Assembly: GCF_009935865.1 (NCBI RefSeq)
Contig: NZ_QWEL01000004.1
Location: forward strand, 177,015 to 241,014
Length of the DNA stretch: 64,000 nt
Source of the DNA: Odoribacter sp. Z80
Lineage (GTDB): Bacteria; Bacteroidota; Bacteroidia; Bacteroidales; Marinifilaceae
Direction: 5' to 3'
Program-made: the position numbers and the translations under genes
In this document: piece by piece, positions 23,761 to 33,837 of the stretch
How positions within the stretch are numbered: the first letter of the stretch is position 1
Layout of the letters: every line of letters starts with the position of its first letter
The notes under the pieces: generated by a model
Seen by the model: the letters and a program-made list of their open reading frames with translations, nothing else
Database searches by the model: none
Told to the model about the DNA's origin: nothing

Positions 23761-25980
23761 ATGAGAATCTTTTTAAGCCTATTTTTTATCCTTTCTATTT
23801 TCAGTTGCCACCCTAAGGAAAAGGAACTAAAAATCACAGAGTATGTCAATCCGTTTATCGGAACAGCCGAACACGGACATTGCTTTCCCGGTGCAATCCG
23901 TCCTTTCGGAGGTATACAACTCAGCCCGGACAATCCGCGCAGCGGATGGGACTGGTGTTCCGGTTACCATTATTCCGACAGCATCATCGCTTCCTTTTCA
24001 CTGACCCACTTAAGCGGAACAGGCATCGGGGACCTGCAGGATATCCGGTTCCTTCCGGTGGTTACCTCCCCGGACAGCAATGCCATACCCGAGGAGTACA
24101 TCCGCTCCGGCTATGCCTTATTTTCGCATGCCGATGAACAGGCAGAGCCCGGTTATTACAGTGTGGTATTCCGCAATGGCATAAAGACAGAACTTTCCGT
24201 GACAGACCGTTGCGGCATCCTGTATTACCAATACCCGGCCGACAGCCGCTATGCCCTCACCCTGGACTTAGGAACAGCACGCAACTGGGACAATACTACG
24301 GAAACAAGCCTCCGGAAAATCAACAACCGCATGCTGGAAGGCTACCGGAAATCAAGAGGATGGGCCAACGACCAGCGTGTTTATTTTACGATTGAATTTT
24401 CACAGGATTGTCAAATATACGTCGGCGAGGAAAAATTCATTCCCCTGGAAAACGGACAAAAATATAAAGGACCCAAATGTTATGCCTGGATTGATTTCGG
24501 CAAGCATACCAATAAAATCCTTGCCAAAGTAAGTATCTCTTCAGCCAATACGGACGGAGCTGCGGCTAATTTGGAAAAAGAACTCTCCCACTGGAGTTTT
24601 GACAAAGTAAAAAGGGATGCCAAACAGGCATGGAAACGCCAGCTTCAGAAAATCAAAGCCGAAGGGCACAATGAAGACGACCTGAAAATATTTTATACGG
24701 CACTTTACCATGCTTATACAGCCCCCTACCTCTTTTCAGATGTAAACGGGAACTACAAAGGACCGGACGGAGAAATTCACAGCGTAAAGAAACATGCCCA
24801 GTATACCGTCTTTTCTCTATGGGATACCTATCGGGCTATCCATCCGCTTTTCACCCTCACCCAGAAAAAAAGGGTCGGTGACATGGTTAATTCTTTACTC
24901 AAACATTACGATTCCTACGGACTATTACCGGTATGGGAACTGGCAGGAAACGAAACCAACTGTATGATTGGCAATCATGCCGTTGCAGTGATTGCAGAAG
25001 CCTGGTTGAAAGGAATCCGGAACTTTGACGGCGAGAAAGCCTACGAAGCCATGAAAAAAACGGTATTAGCCCCCAAAGCCGGCATGGATGCTTACCGCCG
25101 CTATCATTATATCCCCTTCGAGACAGAAAATGAATCGGTTTCCAAAACCTTGGAATATGCTTACGACGACTGGTGTGTAGCCCAAATGGCCAAAGCCTTG
25201 GGGAAAGAAGAAGACTATCTCTTTTTCTCAGGAGCTTCACGCAATTATGCTCATTTATTTGATCCCTCCACCGGTTTCATGCGGGGAAAATCCGCCGATG
25301 GTGAATGGAAGCAACCTTTTTCTCCCCTTTATTCCAAACACCGGGACGATGAATACACCGAAGGGAACGCCTGGCAGTACTCCTGGTTTGTCCCTCACGA
25401 TGTCGAAGGGTTAATAGCCCTCCACAACGGCAAAGAAGCTTTCTCCTGTAAACTGGACAGCCTATTTACCCTGGAAGCAGCGTTGGAAGGCGAAGACGCT
25501 TCTCCTGACATCAGCGGTTTTATCGGTCAGTATGCCCATGGCAACGAACCCTCACACCACATTGCCTATCTTTACAATTATACCGGACAACCGGAAAAAA
25601 CCCAGTTTTACGTCAACGAGATTCTGAGCAACCTTTATAAAAATACACCGGACGGCCTGTGCGGCAATGAAGATTGCGGACAAATGTCCGCCTGGTATGT
25701 CTTCTCAGCCATGGGATTCTATCCTGTCAATCCGGCAGAAGGGAAATACCAGTTAGGGTGTCCCCGGTTCCACAAAATCACTTTAAAGGTCGGACCGGAA
25801 AAGAAGTTCACAATAACAGCCAATAAAGACAGCGAAAAACACATCTACGTGAAAGAAGTGTACCTGAACGGCGAAAAACTGGAACGGACCTGGATTACCC
25901 ATGAAGAGATCATGAAAGGCGGAGAACTGGACTTTGTTTTAGACACCCGGCCTGCCCGTCCTCAGCAAACGGGCCGGTAA
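23761..25980 (+). CDS. GH92 alpha-mannosidase, lipoprotein
   Basis: A 739-residue protein with a lipoprotein signal peptide (ILSIFSC, Cys17). The mature part begins with the GH92 hallmark YVNPFIGTAEHGHCFPGAIRPFG, followed by GWDWCSGYHYSD and SLTHLSGTGIGD. The C-terminal (alpha/alpha)6-type catalytic region has the conserved GNEPSHHIAYLYN and GLCGNEDCGQMSAWYVFSA segments that carry calcium and acid/base residues. GH92 enzymes are exo-alpha-mannosidases acting on N-glycans or fungal/host mannans. It stands alone without a SusC/SusD pair nearby. Linkage specificity cannot be read from the sequence. Confidence 0.93.
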   Translation: MRIFLSLFFILSIFSCHPKEKELKITEYVNPFIGTAEHGHCFPGAIRPFGGIQLSPDNPRSGWDWCSGYHYSDSIIASFSLTHLSGTGIGDLQDIRFLPVVTSPDSNAIPEEYIRSGYALFSHADEQAEPGYYSVVFRNGIKTELSVTDRCGILYYQYPADSRYALTLDLGTARNWDNTTETSLRKINNRMLEGYRKSRGWANDQRVYFTIEFSQDCQIYVGEEKFIPLENGQKYKGPKCYAWIDFGKHTNKILAKVSISSANTDGAAANLEKELSHWSFDKVKRDAKQAWKRQLQKIKAEGHNEDDLKIFYTALYHAYTAPYLFSDVNGNYKGPDGEIHSVKKHAQYTVFSLWDTYRAIHPLFTLTQKKRVGDMVNSLLKHYDSYGLLPVWELAGNETNCMIGNHAVAVIAEAWLKGIRNFDGEKAYEAMKKTVLAPKAGMDAYRRYHYIPFETENESVSKTLEYAYDDWCVAQMAKALGKEEDYLFFSGASRNYAHLFDPSTGFMRGKSADGEWKQPFSPLYSKHRDDEYTEGNAWQYSWFVPHDVEGLIALHNGKEAFSCKLDSLFTLEAALEGEDASPDISGFIGQYAHGNEPSHHIAYLYNYTGQPEKTQFYVNEILSNLYKNTPDGLCGNEDCGQMSAWYVFSAMGFYPVNPAEGKYQLGCPRFHKITLKVGPEKKFTITANKDSEKHIYVKEVYLNGEKLERTWITHEEIMKGGELDFVLDTRPARPQQTGR

Positions 25981-26003
25981 AAAATCGGGGTTTTTAAATC
26001 CCG

Positions 26004-26042
26004 GCAGATGTTGTTTTACCTGAAAAGTAAAACAACATCTGC
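26004..26042. terminator. Bidirectional terminator between the GH92 and dehydrogenase genes
   Basis: A 16-bp perfect stem: 26004-26019 with 26027-26042 (core ATGTTGTTTTAC / GTAAAACAACAT), between convergent genes. Confidence 0.85.
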
Positions 26043-26045
26043 TGA

Positions 26046-27335
26046 TTATAACTTTCCTTCCACCTGCTCACAGGCCACATTTTTTACGTCATAAATAATA
26101 CCGGAAGGTTTACAAAGTTGTCGCAGGTTCAATTTTCCAAATTCCTGATGGGCTACGGCTAAAATCACCGCCTCGTATGTCCCGTCGGGCAAGGTGGTAT
26201 AAATGTCCAAACCATACGCTTTTTTCACTTCCTCCGCAGAAGCCCAGGGATCGTAAATATCCACCTGTAAATCAAATTCCTGTAAAGCCCGCACAATATC
26301 CACCACTTTAGTATTCCGGACATCCGGACAATTTTCCTTAAAGGTGATTCCCAGGATCAATACTTTGGATTCCTTAATACACAACCCTTTGCGGATCATA
26401 CATTTCAAAGCCTGTTTGGCCACATATTCCCCCATTCCGTCATTCATCCGGCGACCAGCCAGAATAATTTCCGGATGGTAACCATACTCCTGGGCTTTCT
26501 GGGCCAAATAATAAGGGTCCACCCCGATACAATGCCCTCCGACCAAGCCCGGAGAAAAAGACAAAAAATTCCATTTGGTTGAAGCAGCCTTTAAAACCTC
26601 CGCCGTATCTATCCCCATCAAATTGAATATTTTTGCCAATTCATTCACAAAAGCAATGTTGATGTCGCGTTGCGAATTTTCAATCACCTTAGCCGCTTCC
26701 GCCACTTTTATGGAAGGTGCCAGATGGGTGCCGGCAACAATCACCGAGCGGTATAATTCGTCCACCTGCCGGCCGACTTCCGGAGTAGAGCCAGAGGTCA
26801 CTTTTTTAATTTTCTCTACCGTATGTTCCTTATCTCCCGGATTAATCCTCTCAGGCGAATATCCGGCAAAAAAATCCCGGTTAAAAACCAATCCCGAAGT
26901 ACGGGCAATGACCGGAATACACTCTTCTTCCGTTGCTCCGGGATAAACAGTAGATTCATAAATGACAATGTCTCCCCTGCCAATGACCTGGCCTACCGTT
27001 TCACTGGCCTTCATCAAAGGCGTCAAATCCGGCCGGTTATGCTTATCCACCGGTGTCGGGACTGTAATCACATAATAATTACACTCCTTCATATCCGCCA
27101 CATCACAGGTAAAATAAAGGCCGCGTTCGGTTTTACCGGGAACAGACTGCCTCAATACCCCCTTCAGCACTTCGGGCAGTACCTCCAACGTAGAATCTTC
27201 TCCTCTTCTCAATTCTTCCACCCGTTCTTTTTTTACGTCAAATCCCACAACGGCATACTTTGTTGCAAAAAGCCGCGCCAACGGCAGCCCTACATATCCC
27301 AGACCAATTACAGCAATTTTAATATCTTTCATCAT
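26046..27335 (-). CDS. UDP-N-acetyl-hexosamine 6-dehydrogenase (TviB/VipA/WbpO-like)
   Basis: A 429-residue nucleotide-sugar dehydrogenase. The N-terminal Rossmann motif GLGYVGLPLA (about residues 11-20), the central EAAKVIENSQRDINIAFVNE helix and the catalytic cysteine in GGHCIGVDPYYL identify the UDP-Glc/GDP-Man dehydrogenase superfamily. The overall pattern fits the VipA/TviB branch, which oxidises UDP-GalNAc or UDP-GlcNAc to the uronic acid. It starts 7 nt after the epimerase stop on the same strand, so the pair likely converts UDP-GlcNAc to UDP-GalNAcA for surface polysaccharide. Confidence 0.9.
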   Translation of the reverse strand: MMKDIKIAVIGLGYVGLPLARLFATKYAVVGFDVKKERVEELRRGEDSTLEVLPEVLKGVLRQSVPGKTERGLYFTCDVADMKECNYYVITVPTPVDKHNRPDLTPLMKASETVGQVIGRGDIVIYESTVYPGATEEECIPVIARTSGLVFNRDFFAGYSPERINPGDKEHTVEKIKKVTSGSTPEVGRQVDELYRSVIVAGTHLAPSIKVAEAAKVIENSQRDINIAFVNELAKIFNLMGIDTAEVLKAASTKWNFLSFSPGLVGGHCIGVDPYYLAQKAQEYGYHPEIILAGRRMNDGMGEYVAKQALKCMIRKGLCIKESKVLILGITFKENCPDVRNTKVVDIVRALQEFDLQVDIYDPWASAEEVKKAYGLDIYTTLPDGTYEAVILAVAHQEFGKLNLRQLCKPSGIIYDVKNVACEQVEGKL

Positions 27336-27342
27336 TTTCGGT

Positions 27343-28329
27343 TTAATTGCAACTTTTCAAATTTTCCCAATACCATTCCACCGCTTCCTCCAGGCCTTTC
27401 CGGATATTAAAAAGAGGAGCATAGCCCAGCAGTCTTCTGGCTTTTTCTATCGAAGCCAGCGAATGAGGAATATCCCCTTTTCGGGTCGGTCCATGCAAAA
27501 CTTCTATACGGGCAATCTCCGGATCATATCGGCTCAGCAATTCTTTCAAATAACCCACCAACTGATTCAAAGTAGTATTTTCCCCGTAAGCCGTATTATA
27601 AACCGTATTTAAAGCCAGCGGATTCGTTGTCTCCATTGCCAGCCGGTTCATTTGCAAAACATTATCTATATAAGTAAAATCCCTGGAATACTCCCCGTCG
27701 CCGTTAATCAAAGGCGATTCATGCTTCATCAATTGCAACACAAACTTAGGAATGACAGCAGCATAAGCCCCGTCCGGCGATTGTTTGCGCCCGAAAACAT
27801 TAAAATATCTCAGTCCGATACACTCCATACCATAAGTCCGGGCAAACACATCGGCATATAATTCATTCACATACTTAGTGATAGCATACGGAGATAAAGG
27901 TTTCCCGATCACTTCCTCCACCTTCGGCAAGCCCTGGGAATCTCCATAGGTAGAAGAACTGGCCGCATACACAAACCTTTTCACACCACAATCACGGGCC
28001 GCAACCAACATATTCAGGAAACCGGAAATATTCACCTCATTGGTCGTCTGAGGGTCATGAATAGAACGAGGCACAGAACCCAAAGCAGCTTCATGGAACA
28101 CGTATTCCATCCCTTCCACGGCCTTCCGGCAATCTTCCGGATTGCGAATATCCCCCACAATCAGTTTAAACTGCCCCGGAAACTTTCTCAACAAAGCTTC
28201 GATATTCTCAAACTTCCCCGTAGCAAAGTTATCCAGGCATCTGACTTCCTCTCCGGATTCCAATAAGGACTCACACAGGTTGGAACCAATAAATCCCGCG
28301 CCACCGGTCACTAAAATTTTTCGCATCAT
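27343..28329 (-). CDS. UDP-N-acetylglucosamine 4-epimerase (TviC/WbpP-like SDR)
   Basis: A 328-residue extended SDR: the NAD motif GGAGFIGSN (residues 8-16), the catalytic Ser/Tyr/Lys in YAASSSTYGD and SPYAITKY, and GLRYFNVFGRKQSPDGAYAAV after it. The match to WbpP/TviC suggests UDP-GlcNAc/UDP-GalNAc interconversion. It is co-transcribed with the following dehydrogenase. It is divergent from ispD, with -7 boxes for both directions in the 145-bp spacer (CAAAAATA at 28407-28414 on this side). Confidence 0.9.
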   Translation of the reverse strand: MMRKILVTGGAGFIGSNLCESLLESGEEVRCLDNFATGKFENIEALLRKFPGQFKLIVGDIRNPEDCRKAVEGMEYVFHEAALGSVPRSIHDPQTTNEVNISGFLNMLVAARDCGVKRFVYAASSSTYGDSQGLPKVEEVIGKPLSPYAITKYVNELYADVFARTYGMECIGLRYFNVFGRKQSPDGAYAAVIPKFVLQLMKHESPLINGDGEYSRDFTYIDNVLQMNRLAMETTNPLALNTVYNTAYGENTTLNQLVGYLKELLSRYDPEIARIEVLHGPTRKGDIPHSLASIEKARRLLGYAPLFNIRKGLEEAVEWYWENLKSCN

Positions 28330-28406
28330 TTTTTCTTATTTTACAAGCCCGCAGCCTTCATCGGGAGTGTTTGCAAATGCTCCCTGCAAACCATCGGACA
28401 ACTTTG

Positions 28407-28463
28407 CAAAAATACTGCTTTCCACCAGATTATTACGAATATTATTAAAAAATATTACCTTTG
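28407..28463. promoter_or_regulatory. Divergent -7 elements between the epimerase and ispD genes
   Basis: CAAAAATA at 28407-28414 reads TATTTTTG leftward (epimerase gene) and TACCTTTG at 28456-28463 faces right (ispD). Both fit TAnnTTTG; the -33 elements are weak. Confidence 0.5.
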
Positions 28464-28474
28464 TATTCAGTTAT

Positions 28475-29182
28475 ATGACGAGTGTGATTCCTATGCAAAA
28501 TATTGCCATTATTCTCGCCGGAGGGTCCGGGCGAAGGGTCGGAGGATCCATTCCCAAACAGTTTTTAAAAATCAACGGGAAAACCATCTTAGAACATAGT
28601 CTCAACAAATTCGAGTCTTTGGCCTGTATTGACGAAATCATTGTTGTTGTCCATGCTTCCTGGCTGGAAGAATGCAGAAACATTATTGTTTCCTCACACT
28701 TTCAAAAAGTCAGGCACATCATTGCAGGAGGAAAAGAACGTTACGATTCAGTACTTTGTGCCCTGGAAAACTACAAAACCACAGATTGCAACATCCTCAT
28801 CCACGATGCAGTCCGGCCGGCCGTTTCTCCCCGTATCATTCAAGAAGTAGCGGAAAATCTGAAGGAATACGCTGCGGTAAATGTTGCTATCCCGGCGACG
28901 GACACCATCATACAAACCGACCCGGGCCACACTTTTATCACGGCCATTCCGGAAAGGAAATACTTATATCAGGTGCAGACCCCACAGGGGTTTCATTTGC
29001 AAACCTTACGCCAGGCCTATGCCAAAGCCCTTTCGGATCCTCATTTCATCACAACCGACGATTGCAGCGTCATCCACAAATATTTACCCCAGGAAAAAAT
29101 CAAAATTGTTAAAGGCGAAAACAGCAATATCAAATTTACCTATCCGGAAGACCTGACCCTACTGGAGCAACTCTTAAAATAA
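28475..29182 (+). CDS. ispD: 2-C-methyl-D-erythritol 4-phosphate cytidylyltransferase
   Basis: 235 residues from the ATG at 28475 (another at 28493 is possible). The nucleotidyltransferase loop AGGSGRRVGGSIPKQFL, the IHDAVRPAVS motif, PATDTI and TPQGFHL are those of IspD, which makes CDP-ME in the MEP isoprenoid pathway. The closely related TarI/CDP-ribitol enzymes share most motifs, and the location inside a glycan island with a TagF-like transferase keeps that alternative open. No polyol reductase partner is present, so IspD is favoured. Its stop overlaps the wzi-like start (TAATG). Confidence 0.82.
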   Translation: MTSVIPMQNIAIILAGGSGRRVGGSIPKQFLKINGKTILEHSLNKFESLACIDEIIVVVHASWLEECRNIIVSSHFQKVRHIIAGGKERYDSVLCALENYKTTDCNILIHDAVRPAVSPRIIQEVAENLKEYAAVNVAIPATDTIIQTDPGHTFITAIPERKYLYQVQTPQGFHLQTLRQAYAKALSDPHFITTDDCSVIHKYLPQEKIKIVKGENSNIKFTYPEDLTLLEQLLK

Positions 29183-30606
29183 TGGCAATGAAACAACTCC
29201 TTCTTTTCTTTTTCTTCCTCCTGTGGTTTTTTCCTGTTTTTTCTCAAAAACATACCCTGACCTATAAAGCAGAAACCGGGGGCGCCCTGCCGGCCGGCAA
29301 ACTCCCTTTCTGGTTACATACCAACACCTACGGGAAAATAACAGGAAACACTTATCTCTGGGGTACTGCCGGTCTCTCAACGCCTTTCAGCAAAAGCAAC
29401 ACCCGGGCTTTCGACTTTTCTTTCGGAGCAGAAGGCACAGGCTCATTGGAAAAAGGAGAAGACAACCGCTTGTTCGTCAATCAACTCTATGGCAGACTTC
29501 GCTGGCAAAACCTGGTATTAACCTTGGGACTCATCGCTCCGGACACGGAATACGAGGGCTTGTCCGCCACGAATGGAAATATGCTCTATTCCACCAACAG
29601 CCGGAACCTTCCCGGAATCAGCCTAAGCACCTGGGATTTCATTAAATTACCGTGGATAGGCAAATGGATATCTTTTAAAGGACAGTATGAAGAATACATG
29701 ATGACAGACAAACGATATGCAGGCAAACGCACCCGTCTACACCACAAAATGCTGGATATTAAATTTACAATCACCCCCTGTTTCAGTTTTGAAGCCGGTC
29801 TGGACCATTATGCACAGTGGGCCGGAACCACAACCAAATACGGGAAATTACCTGCTTCATTCAAGGACTATCTCCGGGTGGTATTAGTCAAAGAAGGAGG
29901 AGAGGACGCCCCGGAAAATGAAATTAATAAATTAGGGAATCACATCGGGATGCATTTCGCAAAATTCAAATACCACAACGAAAACTGGGCGGCAGAATTT
30001 TATTATAACCACATCTTTGAAGACGGTTCCGGCGAAAAATTCAGGAACCGTCCCGACGGGCTTTATGGTTTTTACTTTACCCGCACCAAAAAACAAAAGT
30101 GGCTAAAAAGCATCCTCTACGAGTTTTATTACACCAAATGCCAAAGCGGCCCCTATCACAACGACCCGGTCAGCGGTGAAATAGTGGGAGGAAATGACAA
30201 CTATTTTAATAACGGGATATATCAATCCGGCTGGACTTTTTTCGGCCATGTCATCGGCTCCCCATTTTTCATTCCCAGGCCTGAAAACGAAGAGGGAATC
30301 ACCATCGGTATTCTAAACAACCGCTTTTACGCCCACCACCTGGGAATCTGCGGTGAACTACCGCAGGCAATCCAATACAAGCTGCGAATGAGTTACTCCC
30401 TGAACTACGGGACCCATTCCCATGCTTTCCGGGATGAAAACAACCGCCCGACCTCCAAACCCCAATTCAGTCTTGGCCTGGAACTCACTGCCCCGGATTG
30501 GCATCTACCCTTCCGGACCGCATTAAATATCGGTTTTGACCGTGGGGATATATACAAAAATAATTTTGGAGTGATGATTAAGCTTTTTAAAACGGGAATT
30601 TTTTAA
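29182..30606 (+). CDS. Capsule assembly Wzi-family outer-membrane protein
   Basis: A 474-residue protein with a strongly hydrophobic Phe-rich signal peptide (residues 1-21) and then alternating beta-strand segments typical of an outer-membrane barrel (LPFWLHTNTYGK, YGRLRWQNLVLTLG, LGICGELPQAIQYKLRMSYS). It matches the Caps_assemb_Wzi family, whose members help attach or assemble surface polysaccharide. Translationally coupled to ispD by a one-base overlap. It ends with a Phe, as outer-membrane barrels commonly do (KTGIF). Confidence 0.85.
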   Translation: MAMKQLLLFFFFLLWFFPVFSQKHTLTYKAETGGALPAGKLPFWLHTNTYGKITGNTYLWGTAGLSTPFSKSNTRAFDFSFGAEGTGSLEKGEDNRLFVNQLYGRLRWQNLVLTLGLIAPDTEYEGLSATNGNMLYSTNSRNLPGISLSTWDFIKLPWIGKWISFKGQYEEYMMTDKRYAGKRTRLHHKMLDIKFTITPCFSFEAGLDHYAQWAGTTTKYGKLPASFKDYLRVVLVKEGGEDAPENEINKLGNHIGMHFAKFKYHNENWAAEFYYNHIFEDGSGEKFRNRPDGLYGFYFTRTKKQKWLKSILYEFYYTKCQSGPYHNDPVSGEIVGGNDNYFNNGIYQSGWTFFGHVIGSPFFIPRPENEEGITIGILNNRFYAHHLGICGELPQAIQYKLRMSYSLNYGTHSHAFRDENNRPTSKPQFSLGLELTAPDWHLPFRTALNIGFDRGDIYKNNFGVMIKLFKTGIF

Positions 30607-30681
30607 ATTTGTTTGAATATTGAGCAGATAAATTTTAATTCAAGCGATTGTTGAAAAAAGGTGTGTAAGGCTAATCAGGTA

Positions 30682-31662
30682 ATGAAAAGAATTATTGTCA
30701 GGACTCCGAATTTTATCGGAGATACGGTAAATATAACTCCTTGTCTGGAATTAGTAAAGAAAGAATATCCGGATGCAGAATTGATTATCGTCGGTCCGGA
30801 ATTTGTGAAAGATATTTTCAAATATGATAAACAAGTAAGCGGATTTATCACTTTCTCTTCGAAAAAAAAGAGAAAATTGTCCACTTATTTTTCCATCATC
30901 AAAGAATTGCGTAAATACCGAGGAGATTTAGGCATCATTTTTGTCAATACCTTCATTTCAGCCGTACTGTTCAAACTGGGAAAAGTAAAAATCAATATCG
31001 GTTACCGGAAAGAAGGCAGAAGCCTGTTACTTGATTTCAGTCCGAAACTCAATTACCAAAAGCATTACATCAATCGTTATGCTTCCCTGTTCAACGAATT
31101 TATCGGGAATAAATATGTAACCCTCCCCCCCCTTTCCCTTCCGCATACCGGAAAAGCCACCTTTCATTTTTCCAATGCCCAGCCCACTATCGGTCTCTAT
31201 CTGGGAGGCGAAAATAAAGGTTACCGCCACTACCGTCCGGAACAATCCGTTCAATTGCTCCGGTTGCTGAATGAAAACGGATATAATCTGGTACTTATCG
31301 GAGATGCCGACGATAACATCCAACACACCCGATACATAGCAGAAGCCCGGATCAGCAATATCATTAATCTGACAGCGAATACTACAGTCGAGGAATTTAT
31401 CAACACGATTTCTAATGTGGACGTGCTGGTCACAATTGATTCAAGTGCCCTGCACATCGCAGCAGCCGTAGGGACTCCTTTCATCGCTTTAATGGGACTT
31501 TCCACCAGTCCCACCTCAACCATTATGCCCAAAGTGAATTTCGGCCATATTCTTAAAGTGGAAAACAATCTGATCCGGGAAGAAGATTACATCCGGAATA
31601 TCACGCCGGAACTGATCCTGGAAAATATCCGGCAACTATTAGCTAAGCAGATTGCTCCTTAA
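30682..31662 (+). CDS. GT9 glycosyltransferase (heptosyltransferase-like)
   Basis: A 326-residue protein from the ATG at 30682. The N-terminal IVRTPNFIGDTVNITPCLELV and C-terminal VTIDSSALHIAAAVGTPFIALMG (donor-site region with Ser/His) define the GT9 family of ADP-heptose transferases for LPS inner core. A run of eight C at 31125-31132 lies in frame. Its last 20 nt overlap the end of the convergent ligase/polymerase gene. Confidence 0.88.
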   Translation: MKRIIVRTPNFIGDTVNITPCLELVKKEYPDAELIIVGPEFVKDIFKYDKQVSGFITFSSKKKRKLSTYFSIIKELRKYRGDLGIIFVNTFISAVLFKLGKVKINIGYRKEGRSLLLDFSPKLNYQKHYINRYASLFNEFIGNKYVTLPPLSLPHTGKATFHFSNAQPTIGLYLGGENKGYRHYRPEQSVQLLRLLNENGYNLVLIGDADDNIQHTRYIAEARISNIINLTANTTVEEFINTISNVDVLVTIDSSALHIAAAVGTPFIALMGLSTSPTSTIMPKVNFGHILKVENNLIREEDYIRNITPELILENIRQLLAKQIAP

Positions 31663-32944
31663 ACGGAGAATCCTCCAAAGCATAAAATTGATCCCCATAC
31701 AGGTAAAACATCGCCAAAAAGAACAAAACCACAGGAACGGCATCACTGACAATCAGCAAGACCTCGAAATTTGCATCAATAAAAAAGGCCAGCATAACAG
31801 ACAAAGGCAAAAAAGCATATTGCCGTTTCCGGACCATACGGGCAAAAGGCCTTATAAACCAACTCAGAATATAACACAACCCGGCAATTCCACCCAACAT
31901 CCAATATTGCAGATAAGAGTTATGGCTATGGGTTAAACCTGCAACCACTACATTCCCGGAATTCAGGTACCATTGTTTGGAAACAGAATTAGTATATACT
32001 CCCAGCCCTCCCAAGGCATATTCGTCAAAGTGCTCAAAACATGCTTTATAAAAAACAAAACGGGGGACAATAGAACTTCCCGAGGCCAGCCTTTCCTCCC
32101 TCACATCTTCTATCTCTCTCTGCATTTGCTGCCAACGCTCATCAAAACTGGACGGACGGAAAACAAAGGCGCCAACAAGCATAACCGACAAAAAGGCAAA
32201 CAACCTCCAACGATATTTTAAAGAAAACCGCCGGAAAAAATAAAGGTTCAACACCACAAAACCACATAGAAAGGACAAGATGGAACTCTTGGTCACCGTC
32301 AAAGACAAAAACCAGACTAAAATAATAAACAGCACAAATGCCACACCTTTCTCAATACGCCTGGTTTGCACAAGTCCGAAGAAATAAGCAATCAAAGCCG
32401 AAGCATATATCTGCAAAGCCTGAGCATCCAAATAGACCTTCCCCCCCCACAATGACTTCGTGAATCCGAAACGACTTTGATAAAGATGTTCTATCGTCTG
32501 AACCGTGTCGGTGAATAAACCGGTCCCACCCAAATAAAACAGGAAAAACAAATTAAAAGAAAACACACTGAGCCCGAATACCAACAAAAATTTTTTCAAC
32601 AATTGTAAGGTCACAAATGGTTTAGCCGAAAGGACATACAACACCCCTAACAGGAAAAAGAAAAACTCAGGTTCGAAAATACCGTATCCGGGTTTAAATC
32701 CGACATACTTTCCGCTACTGGTCAAAATCAGGGTCTGAACAGCTAAATAAAGAAGATAAAAAACAGGCACCAGGACATAAAAACGGGCAGACTTGAAATT
32801 CCGGACAAACTCATCCCGGTATTTTATCACGTTCCACACCAGTCCGACCGCAATCAAAACAGTCTGCACAACATTAAATAACGCCCCCCATGTCCCCAGA
32901 AAAAAAGCTATAACCAGAAACAACCAGACTTCAATGTTTTTCAT
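31643..32944 (-). CDS. O-antigen ligase/polymerase-type membrane protein
   Basis: A 433-residue polytopic protein with about ten to twelve hydrophobic helices and a large periplasmic loop (about residues 250-345) containing the His-bearing motif GLTHSHNSYLQY, characteristic of the Wzy_C/O-antigen ligase family. It either polymerises repeat units or ligates glycan to lipid A-core in the inner membrane. The DNA has a run of eight C at 32441-32448 (G on the coding strand). Convergent with the GT9 gene; the SGNH gene lies 38 nt upstream. Confidence 0.85.
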   Translation of the reverse strand: MKNIEVWLFLVIAFFLGTWGALFNVVQTVLIAVGLVWNVIKYRDEFVRNFKSARFYVLVPVFYLLYLAVQTLILTSSGKYVGFKPGYGIFEPEFFFFLLGVLYVLSAKPFVTLQLLKKFLLVFGLSVFSFNLFFLFYLGGTGLFTDTVQTIEHLYQSRFGFTKSLWGGKVYLDAQALQIYASALIAYFFGLVQTRRIEKGVAFVLFIILVWFLSLTVTKSSILSFLCGFVVLNLYFFRRFSLKYRWRLFAFLSVMLVGAFVFRPSSFDERWQQMQREIEDVREERLASGSSIVPRFVFYKACFEHFDEYALGGLGVYTNSVSKQWYLNSGNVVVAGLTHSHNSYLQYWMLGGIAGLCYILSWFIRPFARMVRKRQYAFLPLSVMLAFFIDANFEVLLIVSDAVPVVLFFLAMFYLYGDQFYALEDSPFKEQSA

Positions 32945-32982
32945 AAATATTACTCAATTTCAAGAATGGGGAGCAAATATAC

Positions 32983-33834
32983 TTATTTCAGGGAATTATC
33001 AGCCATCATTTCCCTTTTTTCATGGAAATCCCGTTCCAGAATCCGGGAAAAAATTTCAGCCCCCCTCCTGTTTAAATGACCGGCATCCATGAAACAGGAA
33101 TCCGGCAAAAGCATATCACCGTAATCCAGAAAAGGAATCTCCCGGAAATTAGTGTCTATGCACTGATAAAAATTATCCATATTAAAATAATGGCCGGCAT
33201 TATACATAGGAACATTCACAAAATACAAACGGATATTCTTCTCCTCACACAGCCGGACAATCTTTTGAAGATAGGTCAATTGCAAAGGATAGGTAATGCA
33301 ACTGTTTTTATCCTTCCCTTGCCTCGATGCTATATCCTTAGCCAATTTGCAGTCGGGCAACCCCAAAAAACCTCCTTCCAGACAAGGTTCCTGCCAGAAA
33401 GGACGCAACAAACGCCCTGCCATATACAAAGGCATCTCGTCGAGATAATCCTGCAAAGTACTCCAGTCCAACAGGCAAAGGGTAGAGTTGAACTTATACA
33501 CTCCGGGGATATGGGTACCGGCCGAAAGACTCCGGGGATTGACACTAAGCAGAAGGGTATCAAAAGTCTTTTGCCCGGAAGTCAGCATCTGCAGCTTAGC
33601 ATAGCAAAACAGATAGGATTCACTGCTTTCTGAAAAATTGAAGCTATTGGAAAAAAGGGAATCATTGATACCACACTCTGTATGGGAATCCCCTAAAATC
33701 AAAATCTTCCGGGAAGCGTCAGGAAGACTGAGACTGTCCGGACGGTGCAAATAATAACCCAAACCGATTATCGCCGGCAATATAGTCAATGGCAATATAA
33801 AAACAATCCCTTTCCTTATAAATTTGCAAATCAT
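32983..33834 (-). CDS. SGNH-like protein, membrane anchored, partner of MBOAT
   Basis: A 283-residue protein with one N-terminal membrane helix (about residues 10-29) and an extracytoplasmic domain bearing GDSHTE (nucleophile Ser) and DAGHLNRRGAE (Asp-x-x-His), the SGNH-hydrolase catalytic pair seen in AlgJ/AlgX/DltD-like acyl-transfer proteins. It starts 3 nt after the MBOAT stop. Together they most likely O-acetylate the surface polysaccharide: MBOAT moves the acyl group across the membrane and this protein transfers it. The acceptor is unknown. Confidence 0.78.
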   Translation of the reverse strand: MICKFIRKGIVFILPLTILPAIIGLGYYLHRPDSLSLPDASRKILILGDSHTECGINDSLFSNSFNFSESSESYLFCYAKLQMLTSGQKTFDTLLLSVNPRSLSAGTHIPGVYKFNSTLCLLDWSTLQDYLDEMPLYMAGRLLRPFWQEPCLEGGFLGLPDCKLAKDIASRQGKDKNSCITYPLQLTYLQKIVRLCEEKNIRLYFVNVPMYNAGHYFNMDNFYQCIDTNFREIPFLDYGDMLLPDSCFMDAGHLNRRGAEIFSRILERDFHEKREMMADNSLK

Positions 33835-33837
33835 ATT